From Sandaracinaceae bacterium (GTDB lineage Bacteria > Myxococcota_A > Polyangia > Polyangiales > Sandaracinaceae): a DNA stretch of 20,156 nt. Location: NCBI GenBank assembly GCA_025056955.1, contig JANWYL010000019.1, positions 1-20,156 of the forward strand, read 5' to 3'. The position numbers and the translations under genes were made by a program. The notes under the pieces were generated by a model that saw only the letters and a program-made list of their open reading frames with translations, searched no databases and was not told the origin of the DNA. Positions 8,744-16,150 of the stretch are shown here, in pieces. Each line of letters starts with the position of its first letter. The first letter of the stretch is position 1.

Positions 8744-8749
8744 TATAAG
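8744..8749 (+). promoter_or_regulatory. Possible -10 element for a leaderless regulator mRNA
   Basis: TATAAG lies 9 nt before the ATG at 8759 and directly after the terminator T-run. If used as a -10 box the transcript would begin within two or three bases of the start codon, which would explain the lack of a ribosome-binding site. No good -35 box is seen at the expected spacing, so this is tentative. Confidence 0.35.
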
Positions 8750-8758
8750 ATTCCTGAA

Positions 8759-9427
8759 ATGAGCGAAAGCGATCCCATCTTTGAACGCTTTGGAAAAGAA
8801 TGTGCTGCAGGGGAAGTGCTGTTTCGCGAGGGGGAGGAAGGAGATTGCATGTACGTGATTCGTGAAGGTGTGGTGCGCATCACCAAACGCATGGGATCAG
8901 AAGAGAGACCCCTTGCCGAACTTGGACCAGGTGAATTTTTTGGCGAAATGTCCATCCTCAACGGAAAACCACGAAGTGCAACAGCGCAGGTCATAAGCCC
9001 TGCAAAACTCATTGTGATTCACGCTCGCACCTTAGAGCAAATGGTACGCACCAATGCCGAGATCGCCATTCGGCTCATCAAAAAGCTGGCACTGCGCCTC
9101 GATCGGGCGAATGACCTCATCGAGGTGCTCATGCATCGCGATCCCAAAGCACGGGTGATCCTCGGTCTCGTCAACCATACCCATGCAATTGGCGAAAACA
9201 AAGAAGGTGGTCAGGTCTTTTTACCTCTTGGGCTGGATCAATTCTGCCAGGGGATTGGGGTATCTTGCGATGAAGGCCGTGAAGTGCTGGCAAGGCTGCG
9301 TCGGCTTCAAATCGCCCATGAAGGACAGGATGAAGATGGCCGCCCCGGCATTTGGATACAAGATCTCGAACGCCTTCGGCAGTTTTTTGATTTCCTCGAA
9401 ATGCGAGCCCGTTTTGGAGAGATCTGA
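8759..9427 (+). CDS. CRP-like cyclic-nucleotide-binding protein
   Basis: A 222-residue protein. The N-terminal cNMP-binding domain (about 8-115) begins FERFGKECAAGEVLFREGEEGD. It keeps a phosphate-binding cassette FGEMSILNGKPRSATA (61-76) with the Glu (63) and Arg-Ser (72-73) that contact the cyclic nucleotide, so cAMP or cGMP binding is likely. A dimer helix follows (about 95-125), then a C-terminal winged-helix-like region (about 145-205; GLDQFCQGIGVSCDEGREVLARLRR reads as the helix-turn-helix). ATG 8759 is chosen because conservation begins there; the frame extends upstream to a TTG at 8702, but that runs through the terminator hairpin. Its TGA overlaps the ATG of the phosphodiesterase homologue (TGATG), linking a cyclic-nucleotide reader with a probable cyclic-nucleotide hydrolase. 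Confidence 0.93.
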   Translation: MSESDPIFERFGKECAAGEVLFREGEEGDCMYVIREGVVRITKRMGSEERPLAELGPGEFFGEMSILNGKPRSATAQVISPAKLIVIHARTLEQMVRTNAEIAIRLIKKLALRLDRANDLIEVLMHRDPKARVILGLVNHTHAIGENKEGGQVFLPLGLDQFCQGIGVSCDEGREVLARLRRLQIAHEGQDEDGRPGIWIQDLERLRQFFDFLEMRARFGEI

Positions 9428-10229
9428 TGGAAGTGCGGGTTTTGGGCTGTCATGGAGGAGAAAGCGTAACCCATCGCGCTTCAAGCTTTTTGATTGATGG
9501 GAAAGTATGAATTGACGCAGGGGCCACCGCTTCTGCGCTCACCTTAGAGGACAGCAATCGATCGAAGGGGTGCTTGTGAGCCATGCACACCTCGATCATG
9601 TGCGAGACCTTGCAACCCTCGCCGATCACCGCTGCCAACAAGGAGGCCAACCCTTGGTGATCGCAGGGCTTCCTGAAACGATCCGGGCCCTTCAACAACA
9701 CTTTTTTAACAACATCCTCTGGCCTGATTTTTCGAAAATCCCCCTTCTTGGCCAAGCTTCCCAGGGGATGACAATTGTCTTCAAAGCCATTGAAGCCGAA
9801 AAGTGGGCGTCGCTTTCATGCATCGAAGTCATGCCAGTTCGGGTCAACCACACGATTGATGCCTGTGGTTTTATTGTGCGCTCGAAGGGCTGCTCCATCG
9901 TTTACAGCGGCGACACAGGCCCCACCGATCGGCTGTGGGAATGCGCCTCCCACGAAGCTGATCTCCGCGCAATCCTTCTTGAAGTCTCTTTCCCCAACCA
10001 CATGCATGGCCTTGCCCACCGGAGCGGCCACCACATCCCAGAAACCCTTGGAATGGAGCTCAAAAAACTTGAGCGACTGGGAAATGGCAGCCGAGCTCCC
10101 TTGGGCAAAATTCCCGTCTTTGCCTATCACATCAAGCCCCTCTTCGAGCAAAGAGTTGAGCGAGAATTGGCCATGCTCCGTGAAAGCCGGCTTGAAATCC
10201 TGCGACTCGATGCGCGCTTTGTGCTCTAG
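9427..10229 (+). pseudogene. Class II cAMP phosphodiesterase-like metallo-beta-lactamase-fold gene, disrupted
   Basis: Read from ATG 9427 (overlapping the regulator stop), the product begins MEVRVLGCHGGESVTHRAS, reaches an in-frame TGA at 9508-9510, and continues IDAGATASALTLE. One base then appears to be missing near 9551-9552, and the frame resumes as QQSIEGVLVSHAHLDHVRDL to the stop at 10229. Corrected, it would be about 267 residues. Intact features: the metal motif SHAHLDH, HFFNNILWPDFSKIP (typical of class II cyclic-nucleotide phosphodiesterases such as yeast PDE1 and CpdP), VNHTIDACGF, YSGDTG and a late AYHIKP histidine. The family hydrolyses cAMP. Two lesions within 45 bp of otherwise well-kept sequence suggest very recent decay or sequence error; a shortened product from GTG 9570 would lose the first strands. 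The neighbour on the 3' side is convergent with only 6 bp between. Confidence 0.8.
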
Positions 10230-10235
10230 CCCCCC

Positions 10236-11561
10236 TTAGTCGGCCGGCTCAAGCACCCTGAGGGCTTCTTCTAAGCGCGGCAAAGCCTCTTCGATCTCTC
10301 GCAAAGAAACCGCACCAACGCTCAAGCGAAACCACCCCGAATCTCCTGGGTAGCCAAAAGCCTGAAAAGGCACAACACCAATCCCTGCTCCCTCAAGGAG
10401 ATAGCGCCGAATCGCCTCATTTGAGCTCAGCACCTCTCCTTTGGGGGTGCGCTTCCCAAAGGGGAAAACCCGCACGGTGAGGTAAATCGCTCCCTCCGGA
10501 CCAAGCGAATCGACTGGGTGGCCTTGGGCCTTAAGTTCGCGAAACCCTCTGTCCAAGGCCTCAAGGCGCAAGGAAAGCTTCCGTCGAAAGCCTTCAAGAT
10601 AAGAGCGATAAGAGTCAGGCTGGTCGAGAAAGGCAGCCACGGCCACCTGCTCAGGGCGGGGAGCCCAAGCACCCACGTGCCCCAAAATCGCGCTCATCCG
10701 TTCGATCACATCAGCAGGGCCAACAGCCCACCCCACGCGAAGCCCAGTTGCCGCAAAGGCCTTGGAAATCCCATCGACAAAAATCGTGTAGCGCGCCACT
10801 TCTGGAACAAGCCGAGGAGGAACCAAATGCCTGGTATGGGGTGCTGTGAGCATCCAATAAACCTGGTCGTACATGAGAAAAACAGGTCGTTCGCCACATG
10901 CCCTGCGCCTTTCGTTTTCTCGAACAATCGCCTCAGAGATGCCCCCAAGCATCTCCTCAGAAATCGCCGTACCCGAAGGATTGAGAGGCGTGTTTATGCA
11001 AACCAAGCGAGCTTCTGGCAAAAACGCTTCAATCTGCTCTCGGGTCGGAAAGAAACGGTGCTCAGGCGAGCAAGGGATCGTCACCGCCTCGCCATCAACC
11101 ATGGTGGTGTAGTGGTTGTTGTTCCAACTTGGCACAGGGAAAAGCACACGATCCCCTCGATCAACGATCGCTCGGTAGACACCGTAAATCACTGGCCGTG
11201 CCCCTGAAGCAACGAGGATGGATTCGAGCGGGTAGCGCAAACCAAGCTCTCGCTCATAAAAGCGCTGAATCGCCTCTCGCAGCTCAGGCATGCCATTGGA
11301 AGGGGGGTAGTTGGTCTGGCCCTCATCATAAGCCTTGGCAATGGCCGACTTGAGGAGTTCTGGAATTGGAAAGTGGCGAGGCTCAAAGTCACCAACGGTC
11401 AGGTTGCAAACGGGAAAGCCCTTGGCCACAAGGGCCCTGATTTCAGAGGCTATTTTGAGGATTTCTGACCCGACAAGGCGTGCGGCCATGGCTGAAACCC
11501 GCCTCGGCCCAAGCGGCTCAGAGGCCACATAGGGAGTCGCATCAAAAGCGCACGAAGCCAT
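10236..11561 (-). CDS. Class I/II PLP-dependent aminotransferase
   Basis: A 441-residue fold-type I aminotransferase of the aspartate aminotransferase family. Visible: the N-terminal NLTVGDFEP, the cofactor pocket ASGARPVIYG (118-127), the substrate/cofactor Asn in NTPLNPSG (N194), YDQVY (231-235), the PLP lysine in VDGISKAFAATGLRVGW (K267), and the C-terminal carboxylate-binding Arg in GWFRLSVGA. The exact substrate cannot be read from sequence; aspartate, aromatic or branched amino acids are all possible. ATG 11561 is used; a later ATG (codon 25) is a second choice, and neither has a strong ribosome site. It lies 74 bp after folK on the same strand and is probably the last gene of the ALDH-argB-folK operon. 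It converges on the phosphodiesterase pseudogene with 6 bp between. Confidence 0.93.
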   Translation of the reverse strand: MASCAFDATPYVASEPLGPRRVSAMAARLVGSEILKIASEIRALVAKGFPVCNLTVGDFEPRHFPIPELLKSAIAKAYDEGQTNYPPSNGMPELREAIQRFYERELGLRYPLESILVASGARPVIYGVYRAIVDRGDRVLFPVPSWNNNHYTTMVDGEAVTIPCSPEHRFFPTREQIEAFLPEARLVCINTPLNPSGTAISEEMLGGISEAIVRENERRRACGERPVFLMYDQVYWMLTAPHTRHLVPPRLVPEVARYTIFVDGISKAFAATGLRVGWAVGPADVIERMSAILGHVGAWAPRPEQVAVAAFLDQPDSYRSYLEGFRRKLSLRLEALDRGFRELKAQGHPVDSLGPEGAIYLTVRVFPFGKRTPKGEVLSSNEAIRRYLLEGAGIGVVPFQAFGYPGDSGWFRLSVGAVSLREIEEALPRLEEALRVLEPAD

Positions 11562-11635
11562 GGTCTGAGGATGTCACATCGCGAGTGGATGGCGAATCCA
11601 TAAAAGATGAGCTCACAAAAAGTCCGAGAGAGAAC

Positions 11636-12205
11636 TCACAGAGAGATGCCCGTCTGCGCAAAGGTCGAACGCAGCTCAGGGGCCACTTCGAGCAAAGGCC
11701 TCCACGCAAACTCTCGCTCTGGGAGACGGGGATGTGGCAAAAGCAGGCGAGGATCGGTAGAGCACAAAGCAGCCCCCGAAGGACTGAGCGCCCAAAGCAA
11801 ATCGATGTCAATCGTCCTCGCCTCCCAACGGCCACGGCGCACCCGCCCCAACGAAGCCTCGATCTCAAGAGCCACTCGAAGAAGCGCCCAGGGCCCAAGC
11901 CGACTCCGAAGGCGAGCCACCATGTTGATGTAATAAGGTTGCTGAGGGGCGCCTGGCCACAGCAATGGTGCGGTTTCGTAGCGCAGTGAAACCCCCTCCA
12001 CTTCAAGTGCAGGGTGACGATCGATGGCCAGAAGGGCCCTGTCGATCAAGGCATGGCGATCCCCAAGATTTGAGCCAAGGCCAATAAACACCGTGTTCCA
12101 ACCCTCATTGACCTCGGGATGATCCAATCCAAGTGATTTGAATTCACCGAGCTCTCCCAACTTCACCCTCATTTCACCCAATTCAAACAACTGTTCACCA
12201 TTCAC
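11636..12205 (-). CDS. folK: 6-hydroxymethyl-7,8-dihydropterin pyrophosphokinase (HPPK)
   Basis: A 189-residue HPPK, which transfers pyrophosphate from ATP to 6-hydroxymethyl-dihydropterin in folate synthesis (cytoplasm). Visible: VFIGLGSNLGDR (39-50), APLLWPGAPQQPYYINMV, LGRVRRGRWEARTIDIDLL (119-137) with the catalytic Asp pair in DID, and LPHPRLPEREFAWRPLLEVAP. The start is GTG 12205, overlapping the argB stop as GTGA. It gives a ~38-residue N-terminal extension before the conserved core, so an internal start such as codon 12 is possible; length is otherwise normal for a monofunctional HPPK. No folB or folP lies beside it; its neighbours belong to amino-acid metabolism. Confidence 0.95.
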   Translation of the reverse strand: MNGEQLFELGEMRVKLGELGEFKSLGLDHPEVNEGWNTVFIGLGSNLGDRHALIDRALLAIDRHPALEVEGVSLRYETAPLLWPGAPQQPYYINMVARLRSRLGPWALLRVALEIEASLGRVRRGRWEARTIDIDLLWALSPSGAALCSTDPRLLLPHPRLPEREFAWRPLLEVAPELRSTFAQTGISL

Positions 12206-13131
12206 TCTTCAACACCCAAAATCTCTGTACCGACACCACGATCGGTAAACACCTCTAGAAGAATCGCATGACGCATTCTCCCGTCGATGATGTGGCACTT
12301 CTGAACACCCATTGAGAGCGCATCGAGTGCTGAACGCACCTTTGGGATCATCCCCCCCGTAATTACCCCATCGTCAATGAGCCTTTGAATCTCATTTGCT
12401 CTAAGAGAAGAGATGATTTGGCCATTTGCATCTCGAACACCTTCGATGTCCGTAAGCAAAAGCAACTTCTCTGCCTGCAAAGCCGAAGCGATGGCACCTG
12501 CAACGGTGTCGGCATTCACATTGAGGGCATGGCCCTGGGCATCGCTACCGATCGGTGCGATCACTGGAATGAACCCACCGTGGATCAGTTCGAAAAGCAG
12601 CTCGGTACGCACCTTGATCACCCTCCCAACCCATCCGGGATCAACCTCATCACCTCGCTTGGTGCGCAAGCGCTCGATGCGTTCGCACATCAAAAGAAAG
12701 TCATCTCTGCCAGAAAGCCCCACAGCGCGGGCCCCATGGCGGCACATGAGTGAAACGATCTCCTTGTTGATGCGCCCAGCCAAAACCATTTCCACCACAT
12801 CCATCGTGCGGTCGTCAGTGATTCTCAAGCCATCGACGCGTTCCGATTTGACGCCAAGCTCTGCGAGCATGGCGTCGATCTGCGGCCCCCCACCGTGAAC
12901 AACCACAGGATGGATGCCGATGAGGTGCATGAGCGCGATGTCGCGAGCAAAGCTTTCTCTGAGCGCGGGCTCGACCATCGCGTGGCCGCCGTACTTGATC
13001 ACAAAAATCCGGCCATGGAAACGGCGCAAATAGGGCAAGGCTTCATGCAAAATGCTGGCTTTCCAGATAAGCTCGTCCATGAAGCTGTATTGACAGAAAT
13101 CCAAAGGCATGCATCCCACCCACCTCTGCAT
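12202..13131 (-). CDS. argB: Acetylglutamate kinase
   Basis: ArgB phosphorylates N-acetyl-L-glutamate, the second step of arginine synthesis (cytoplasm). Visible: VIKYGGHAM (44-52, phosphate-binding Lys46), VVVHGGGPQI (76-85), GLRITDDRTMDVVEMVLAGRINKEIV, ALNVNADTVAGAIASAL, LLLLTDIEGV and GGMIPKV. The N-terminal helix ELIWKASILHEALPYLRRF is the type associated with arginine-feedback-sensitive hexameric enzymes (family knowledge; sensitivity not shown here). ATG 13131 has GAGGG upstream at good spacing; the conserved family start corresponds to ATG 13080, so the first 17 residues may not be made. It follows the ALDH gene by 37 bp and overlaps folK by GTGA. No argC, argJ or argD is in view. Confidence 0.96.
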   Translation of the reverse strand: MQRWVGCMPLDFCQYSFMDELIWKASILHEALPYLRRFHGRIFVIKYGGHAMVEPALRESFARDIALMHLIGIHPVVVHGGGPQIDAMLAELGVKSERVDGLRITDDRTMDVVEMVLAGRINKEIVSLMCRHGARAVGLSGRDDFLLMCERIERLRTKRGDEVDPGWVGRVIKVRTELLFELIHGGFIPVIAPIGSDAQGHALNVNADTVAGAIASALQAEKLLLLTDIEGVRDANGQIISSLRANEIQRLIDDGVITGGMIPKVRSALDALSMGVQKCHIIDGRMRHAILLEVFTDRGVGTEILGVEE

Positions 13132-13168
13132 TCGCCCACCCTCAGCAGCCCCCTCCTCCGGGCCGCCT

Positions 13169-14896
13169 CTACGAACGCAAGGCGATCGAAAGGACTGGAA
13201 TCAAGCGATTCCAGCTTGGACGGGCTTCAAAATGGGTCAGTGCCCGGCCCAAAAGGTGCGCCCTGGGGTGTGTAAAAAACCACGGAGGCTTTGGCCAGAT
13301 GCGAAATGGCGCATGAAGCACGGATTTCTCGGGGTGATCGATGAGATACGCATTGTGCACCACCCCGCGGCCAGATTGGATGTCTTCGTCGCTGTGGCCG
13401 GGATAGGCCCCCCAGGTCGTCACGACAAGCCCATAAAGAAGGCCTGACCAAGAATTGACCGCCACCCCGCCATAGCGCAAGCCCTCAATCATGGCCTCGA
13501 AGCTCCGCGCATGGATTCGAGCCGTTTCCGGGTCGATCAAAATCGTGCAGGACAAGGTGCCCCAGCAGCTCTCATTGGCCACGCGGGTGGCTTCCGCCAT
13601 GAATTCGCCTGGATTGGCCGCATCGAGGCTCACTTCGGCAAGAACCCCGCAAAAGGCTTCGTGGCGGAGGGCATACTCATCAGAGCGGGGAGGCACATTC
13701 GGGATCAGGGTCCACGGTACCACCTCTTCTGTGCGCTCGCCCAACACGCTGGCATTGGGATAGTGCTCGAGAAAGGCCTGGTAGCGGGCCTGAGCACCGG
13801 GATAGTAGGCCTTGCGGGGAGGAGCCATCGCCAAAACCTCCTCAAGGGCTTCGAGAAAGGCCTGACGCAGCGGCCAGCGCTTGGAGAGAATCAGCACCTT
13901 GCAGGCGTTGCAGTTGAAGCTTGCGTTGTTGACCACCATCGAAGCCACTTGCTCTGCCTGAAAGCGGATGTCTTCGACGCTCCAATTGCCTGGAACCACA
14001 ATGCAAGGGGTGACAGCCCCAAGCTCGGCTGTGATTGGCTTGCGAAGCAAAGGCTCTTTTCGGCGCTTGCGTTGTTCGGCCTCAGGACCAGTGCCGAAAC
14101 GGATGGCTTCGTAGGTGCGGTCTGAGCCTGTGATGTGAATGCTTGCAATCTCTGGATGATGGCAGAGCCGCTTTCCAACCTCGGCGTCTCCTCGCACCAC
14201 TGCAAAAAAGCCCTCTTCAACCAGGGGGCGGAAGGCCTCCTCCCAAAAGGGCTCAAGGTAGGCATTGACCGGGTTGGTCTTAAGAATCACCACCTGGTCC
14301 TCAAGAATGAGCTTTGAAAGCGCATCCATTGGACCAATCGAAGAAACGTTGCCTGCACCCAACACCAACGCCACCCGTCCCGGAGGGCCTTCCCCTGTGC
14401 GCTTGCGGCGGTATATCTCGCCCTGGCTTGGAGAATGGCCTCGTTCAATCCACACTTCGGCGCGGAATCCCCCAAAGAGCAAGCGCTCAAAGAAATTCCC
14501 GGGAAACACGTGACAAATGAAACGCTCACCCCGCTTTTCGATTTTTGGAATTGCTGGCTCCCCTCCAGCACGCATGGCTTGGGCGAAAAGGCGAAGGTTT
14601 CGGACTGTCACCATCGGCCCAGCAAGCCATTCTTCACCCGCCGTGGGAGAATTGGGGTCGATCGCCTTGGCACGGCAAGCTGCCTCGACCCATTCCTCAC
14701 TGATTTGGAGGGTGTGCTCGATGCAACGCTCGAGCAACTGAGCCCGCTTGAGAGGTGAAAGCTTCACCCAGGCGTCCCGCCTTTCAATAAGGCACTGGAG
14801 CTTCCTCTCCAATTCATCCTCGGGAGTGGCGCTAACCCTCGGAGCGTCTTTCGAAAAATCCGCAGATCCTTCACGAAAAAAAGTGAGGGTTGACAT
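13169..14896 (-). CDS. Aldehyde dehydrogenase superfamily protein, long variant
   Basis: A 575-residue protein, longer than the usual ~480-500 residues of ALDHs. The Rossmann motif region reads GRVALVLGAGNVSSIGPMDALSKL (about 173-196), followed by QVVILKTNPVNAYLEPFW, the turn ITGSDRTYEAI, ITAELGAVTPCIVVPG (the ELGG-type glutamate region, 288-303), and NNASFNCNACKVLI (323-336), where Cys329 is the likely catalytic cysteine. The canonical GQxC before the cysteine is absent. ATG 14896 is preferred; a GTG at 14929 is in frame, and no ribosome site precedes either. Substrate unknown. It heads a run with argB, folK and an aminotransferase; a 15-bp palindrome lies 6 bp upstream of its start and a larger inverted repeat lies further up. 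Confidence 0.85.
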   Translation of the reverse strand: MSTLTFFREGSADFSKDAPRVSATPEDELERKLQCLIERRDAWVKLSPLKRAQLLERCIEHTLQISEEWVEAACRAKAIDPNSPTAGEEWLAGPMVTVRNLRLFAQAMRAGGEPAIPKIEKRGERFICHVFPGNFFERLLFGGFRAEVWIERGHSPSQGEIYRRKRTGEGPPGRVALVLGAGNVSSIGPMDALSKLILEDQVVILKTNPVNAYLEPFWEEAFRPLVEEGFFAVVRGDAEVGKRLCHHPEIASIHITGSDRTYEAIRFGTGPEAEQRKRRKEPLLRKPITAELGAVTPCIVVPGNWSVEDIRFQAEQVASMVVNNASFNCNACKVLILSKRWPLRQAFLEALEEVLAMAPPRKAYYPGAQARYQAFLEHYPNASVLGERTEEVVPWTLIPNVPPRSDEYALRHEAFCGVLAEVSLDAANPGEFMAEATRVANESCWGTLSCTILIDPETARIHARSFEAMIEGLRYGGVAVNSWSGLLYGLVVTTWGAYPGHSDEDIQSGRGVVHNAYLIDHPEKSVLHAPFRIWPKPPWFFTHPRAHLLGRALTHFEARPSWNRLIPVLSIALRS

Positions 14897-14902
14897 GGTG
14901 AT

Positions 14903-14917
14903 GTTCTTGCAAAGAAC
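14903..14917. promoter_or_regulatory. Perfect palindrome just upstream of the ALDH gene
   Basis: GTTCTT-GCA-AAGAAC is a perfect 6-bp dyad with a 3-bp centre. It ends 6 bp before the ATG at 14896 (- strand). Its size and position suit a repressor operator or a small leader hairpin; the binding factor is unknown. Confidence 0.45.
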
Positions 14918-14941
14918 CCACGCGAACACAAGGGGAAAGAC

Positions 14942-14981
14942 GCACCCATTTTCATCTCATCCCATCACCCAAAATGGGTGC
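14942..14981. repeat. 11-bp perfect inverted repeat GCACCCATTTT/AAAATGGGTGC
   Basis: Arms 14942-14952 and 14971-14981 are perfectly complementary; two further bases match beyond one mismatch, giving 13 of 14. The loop is 18 nt. It sits between the end of the DUF4331 lipoprotein gene and the start of the ALDH gene, both on the - strand. No T-run follows on the - strand, so a terminator is possible but not typical; an operator is the alternative. Confidence 0.6.
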
Positions 14982-15043
14982 ATCCCACCCCCCGCTTCTC
15001 GGAACGAATCGTACAATGCCCCCTTGATTACCCAGAAAAGCAA

Positions 15044-16138
15044 CTAAGGCCTTGCCGGTACACCCAAGTAGGGGAAGCGATCGCTGATTTCTCCTGTTGC
15101 ATTTGATGGAGGGTTGAGTGGCATCATCGCAAAGGTGGCGGGGCTATGCCTGGTCAAATCCAAGAGCACCGCAGCGAGCACCACATCCATCACAGGGTCA
15201 TTTGGTTGACGGCCATTTGGGAAACGAGAAGGCTGGGTGGAAATAACCCGCAAGGTGTCTGGAACGACGAGCTCGATCACCCGAGGACCTCCATCGATCG
15301 TGCGCTGCGCAAAACACCTCGGAACAGGCACCATCGCGCCTCCTGGCCCAATCGGAAGCATTTCCGTCATGGTCATGCTGCAAGGCATAAGGCCCATTGC
15401 CATAAGATCATCGTCAAGAAGCATGTGGAGTTGTGCGATGGCCATCGCTTGGTCATTGGCAAAGCGCAGCATGAGATCATCTGCGGGGTTTGCGTCGTTG
15501 TATTCATTGCGGCGCCCTCGTGGAATCGATGCAGTTGCCACGGCAGGCATACCCATGCGATCGACCCGAGTTGCCATCTCGCTTGGACGCATGTCAAAAG
15601 CGATTGGTGCGCCACACACGCCGCCCCCAGTTGGGCCTGCGCGTCGGCAGGCTTCTTCTGCGCTGCCTCCGCTTGCCATCATCGCATGGGTGATCCTACA
15701 GGCAATCGTGTTTCCGGTGTTTTCTCCGGGCGTTCCTGGAGGCCAACCAAGGGCTGCACATTTGGCCATGCAATCCGACATGTCGATGTACTGGGAGTTA
15801 TCTCCAGAGCAGTTCATGGTCACGAGCCGACAGTACCCCATGCAGTCGTTTGAAGGCATGGAGGGCCCCCCATCACTCCCCGCATCCATTGGCATCGCCG
15901 CATCGCTTCCAGCATCCGAAGGGGAAGGCCCTGGACTATCCATAGCGCCTCCATCCGCTACCACAAATGAGTCAGGGGCATCAGGACGAAACGCATCGCG
16001 AGGAATAAAGGCATCTTGACTTCCTTGGTTATCTCCTCCGCCACAAGCTGGAAACAGGGTGAATACGCACACTCCCCAAACCAAGCTGGCAATCACCCAA
16101 TTCTTTTCTGCGCCACATTCAATAACACCCTTGCGCAT
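15044..16138 (-). CDS. Lipoprotein with 8-Cys domain and C-terminal half of a DUF4331-type domain
   Basis: A 364-residue secreted lipoprotein. The start ATG 16138 is fixed by GGAGGGAG five bases upstream; an ATG at 16150 lacks this. The signal peptide ends in the lipobox FPAC (Cys32). An Asp/Ala/Gly/Ser-rich linker (to ~97; DAGSDA, DAGSDGG) is followed by a compact eight-cysteine domain (Cys 99, 103, 110, 123, 127, 147, 164, 175) with the signatures NTIACRITHA and AGPTGGGVCG that recur in myxobacterial secreted proteins. Residues ~180-364 resemble the C-terminal part of DUF4331: DRMGMPAVATASIP, then NEYNDANPADD, and a proline-rich end. It is 12 bp after the first DUF4331 gene, so the two are co-expressed. 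Function unknown; an envelope-located partner of the upstream product is inferred. Confidence 0.8.
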   Translation of the reverse strand: MRKGVIECGAEKNWVIASLVWGVCVFTLFPACGGGDNQGSQDAFIPRDAFRPDAPDSFVVADGGAMDSPGPSPSDAGSDAAMPMDAGSDGGPSMPSNDCMGYCRLVTMNCSGDNSQYIDMSDCMAKCAALGWPPGTPGENTGNTIACRITHAMMASGGSAEEACRRAGPTGGGVCGAPIAFDMRPSEMATRVDRMGMPAVATASIPRGRRNEYNDANPADDLMLRFANDQAMAIAQLHMLLDDDLMAMGLMPCSMTMTEMLPIGPGGAMVPVPRCFAQRTIDGGPRVIELVVPDTLRVISTQPSRFPNGRQPNDPVMDVVLAAVLLDLTRHSPATFAMMPLNPPSNATGEISDRFPYLGVPARP

Positions 16139-16150
16139 GGCTCCCTCCAT

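Noticed and set aside
8702..8758. TTG start giving the cNMP regulator 19 extra residues
   Set aside because: The extension is translated through a terminator hairpin and is not part of the conserved domain.
9508..9510. Selenocysteine codon in the phosphodiesterase homologue
   Set aside because: Only a short 5-bp stem follows, the position is not a known catalytic cysteine, and a separate frameshift lies 45 bp downstream.
15146..15853. Long + strand frames opposite the DUF4331 lipoprotein gene
   Set aside because: Antisense shadows of a gene with clear signal peptide, Cys pattern and ribosome site.
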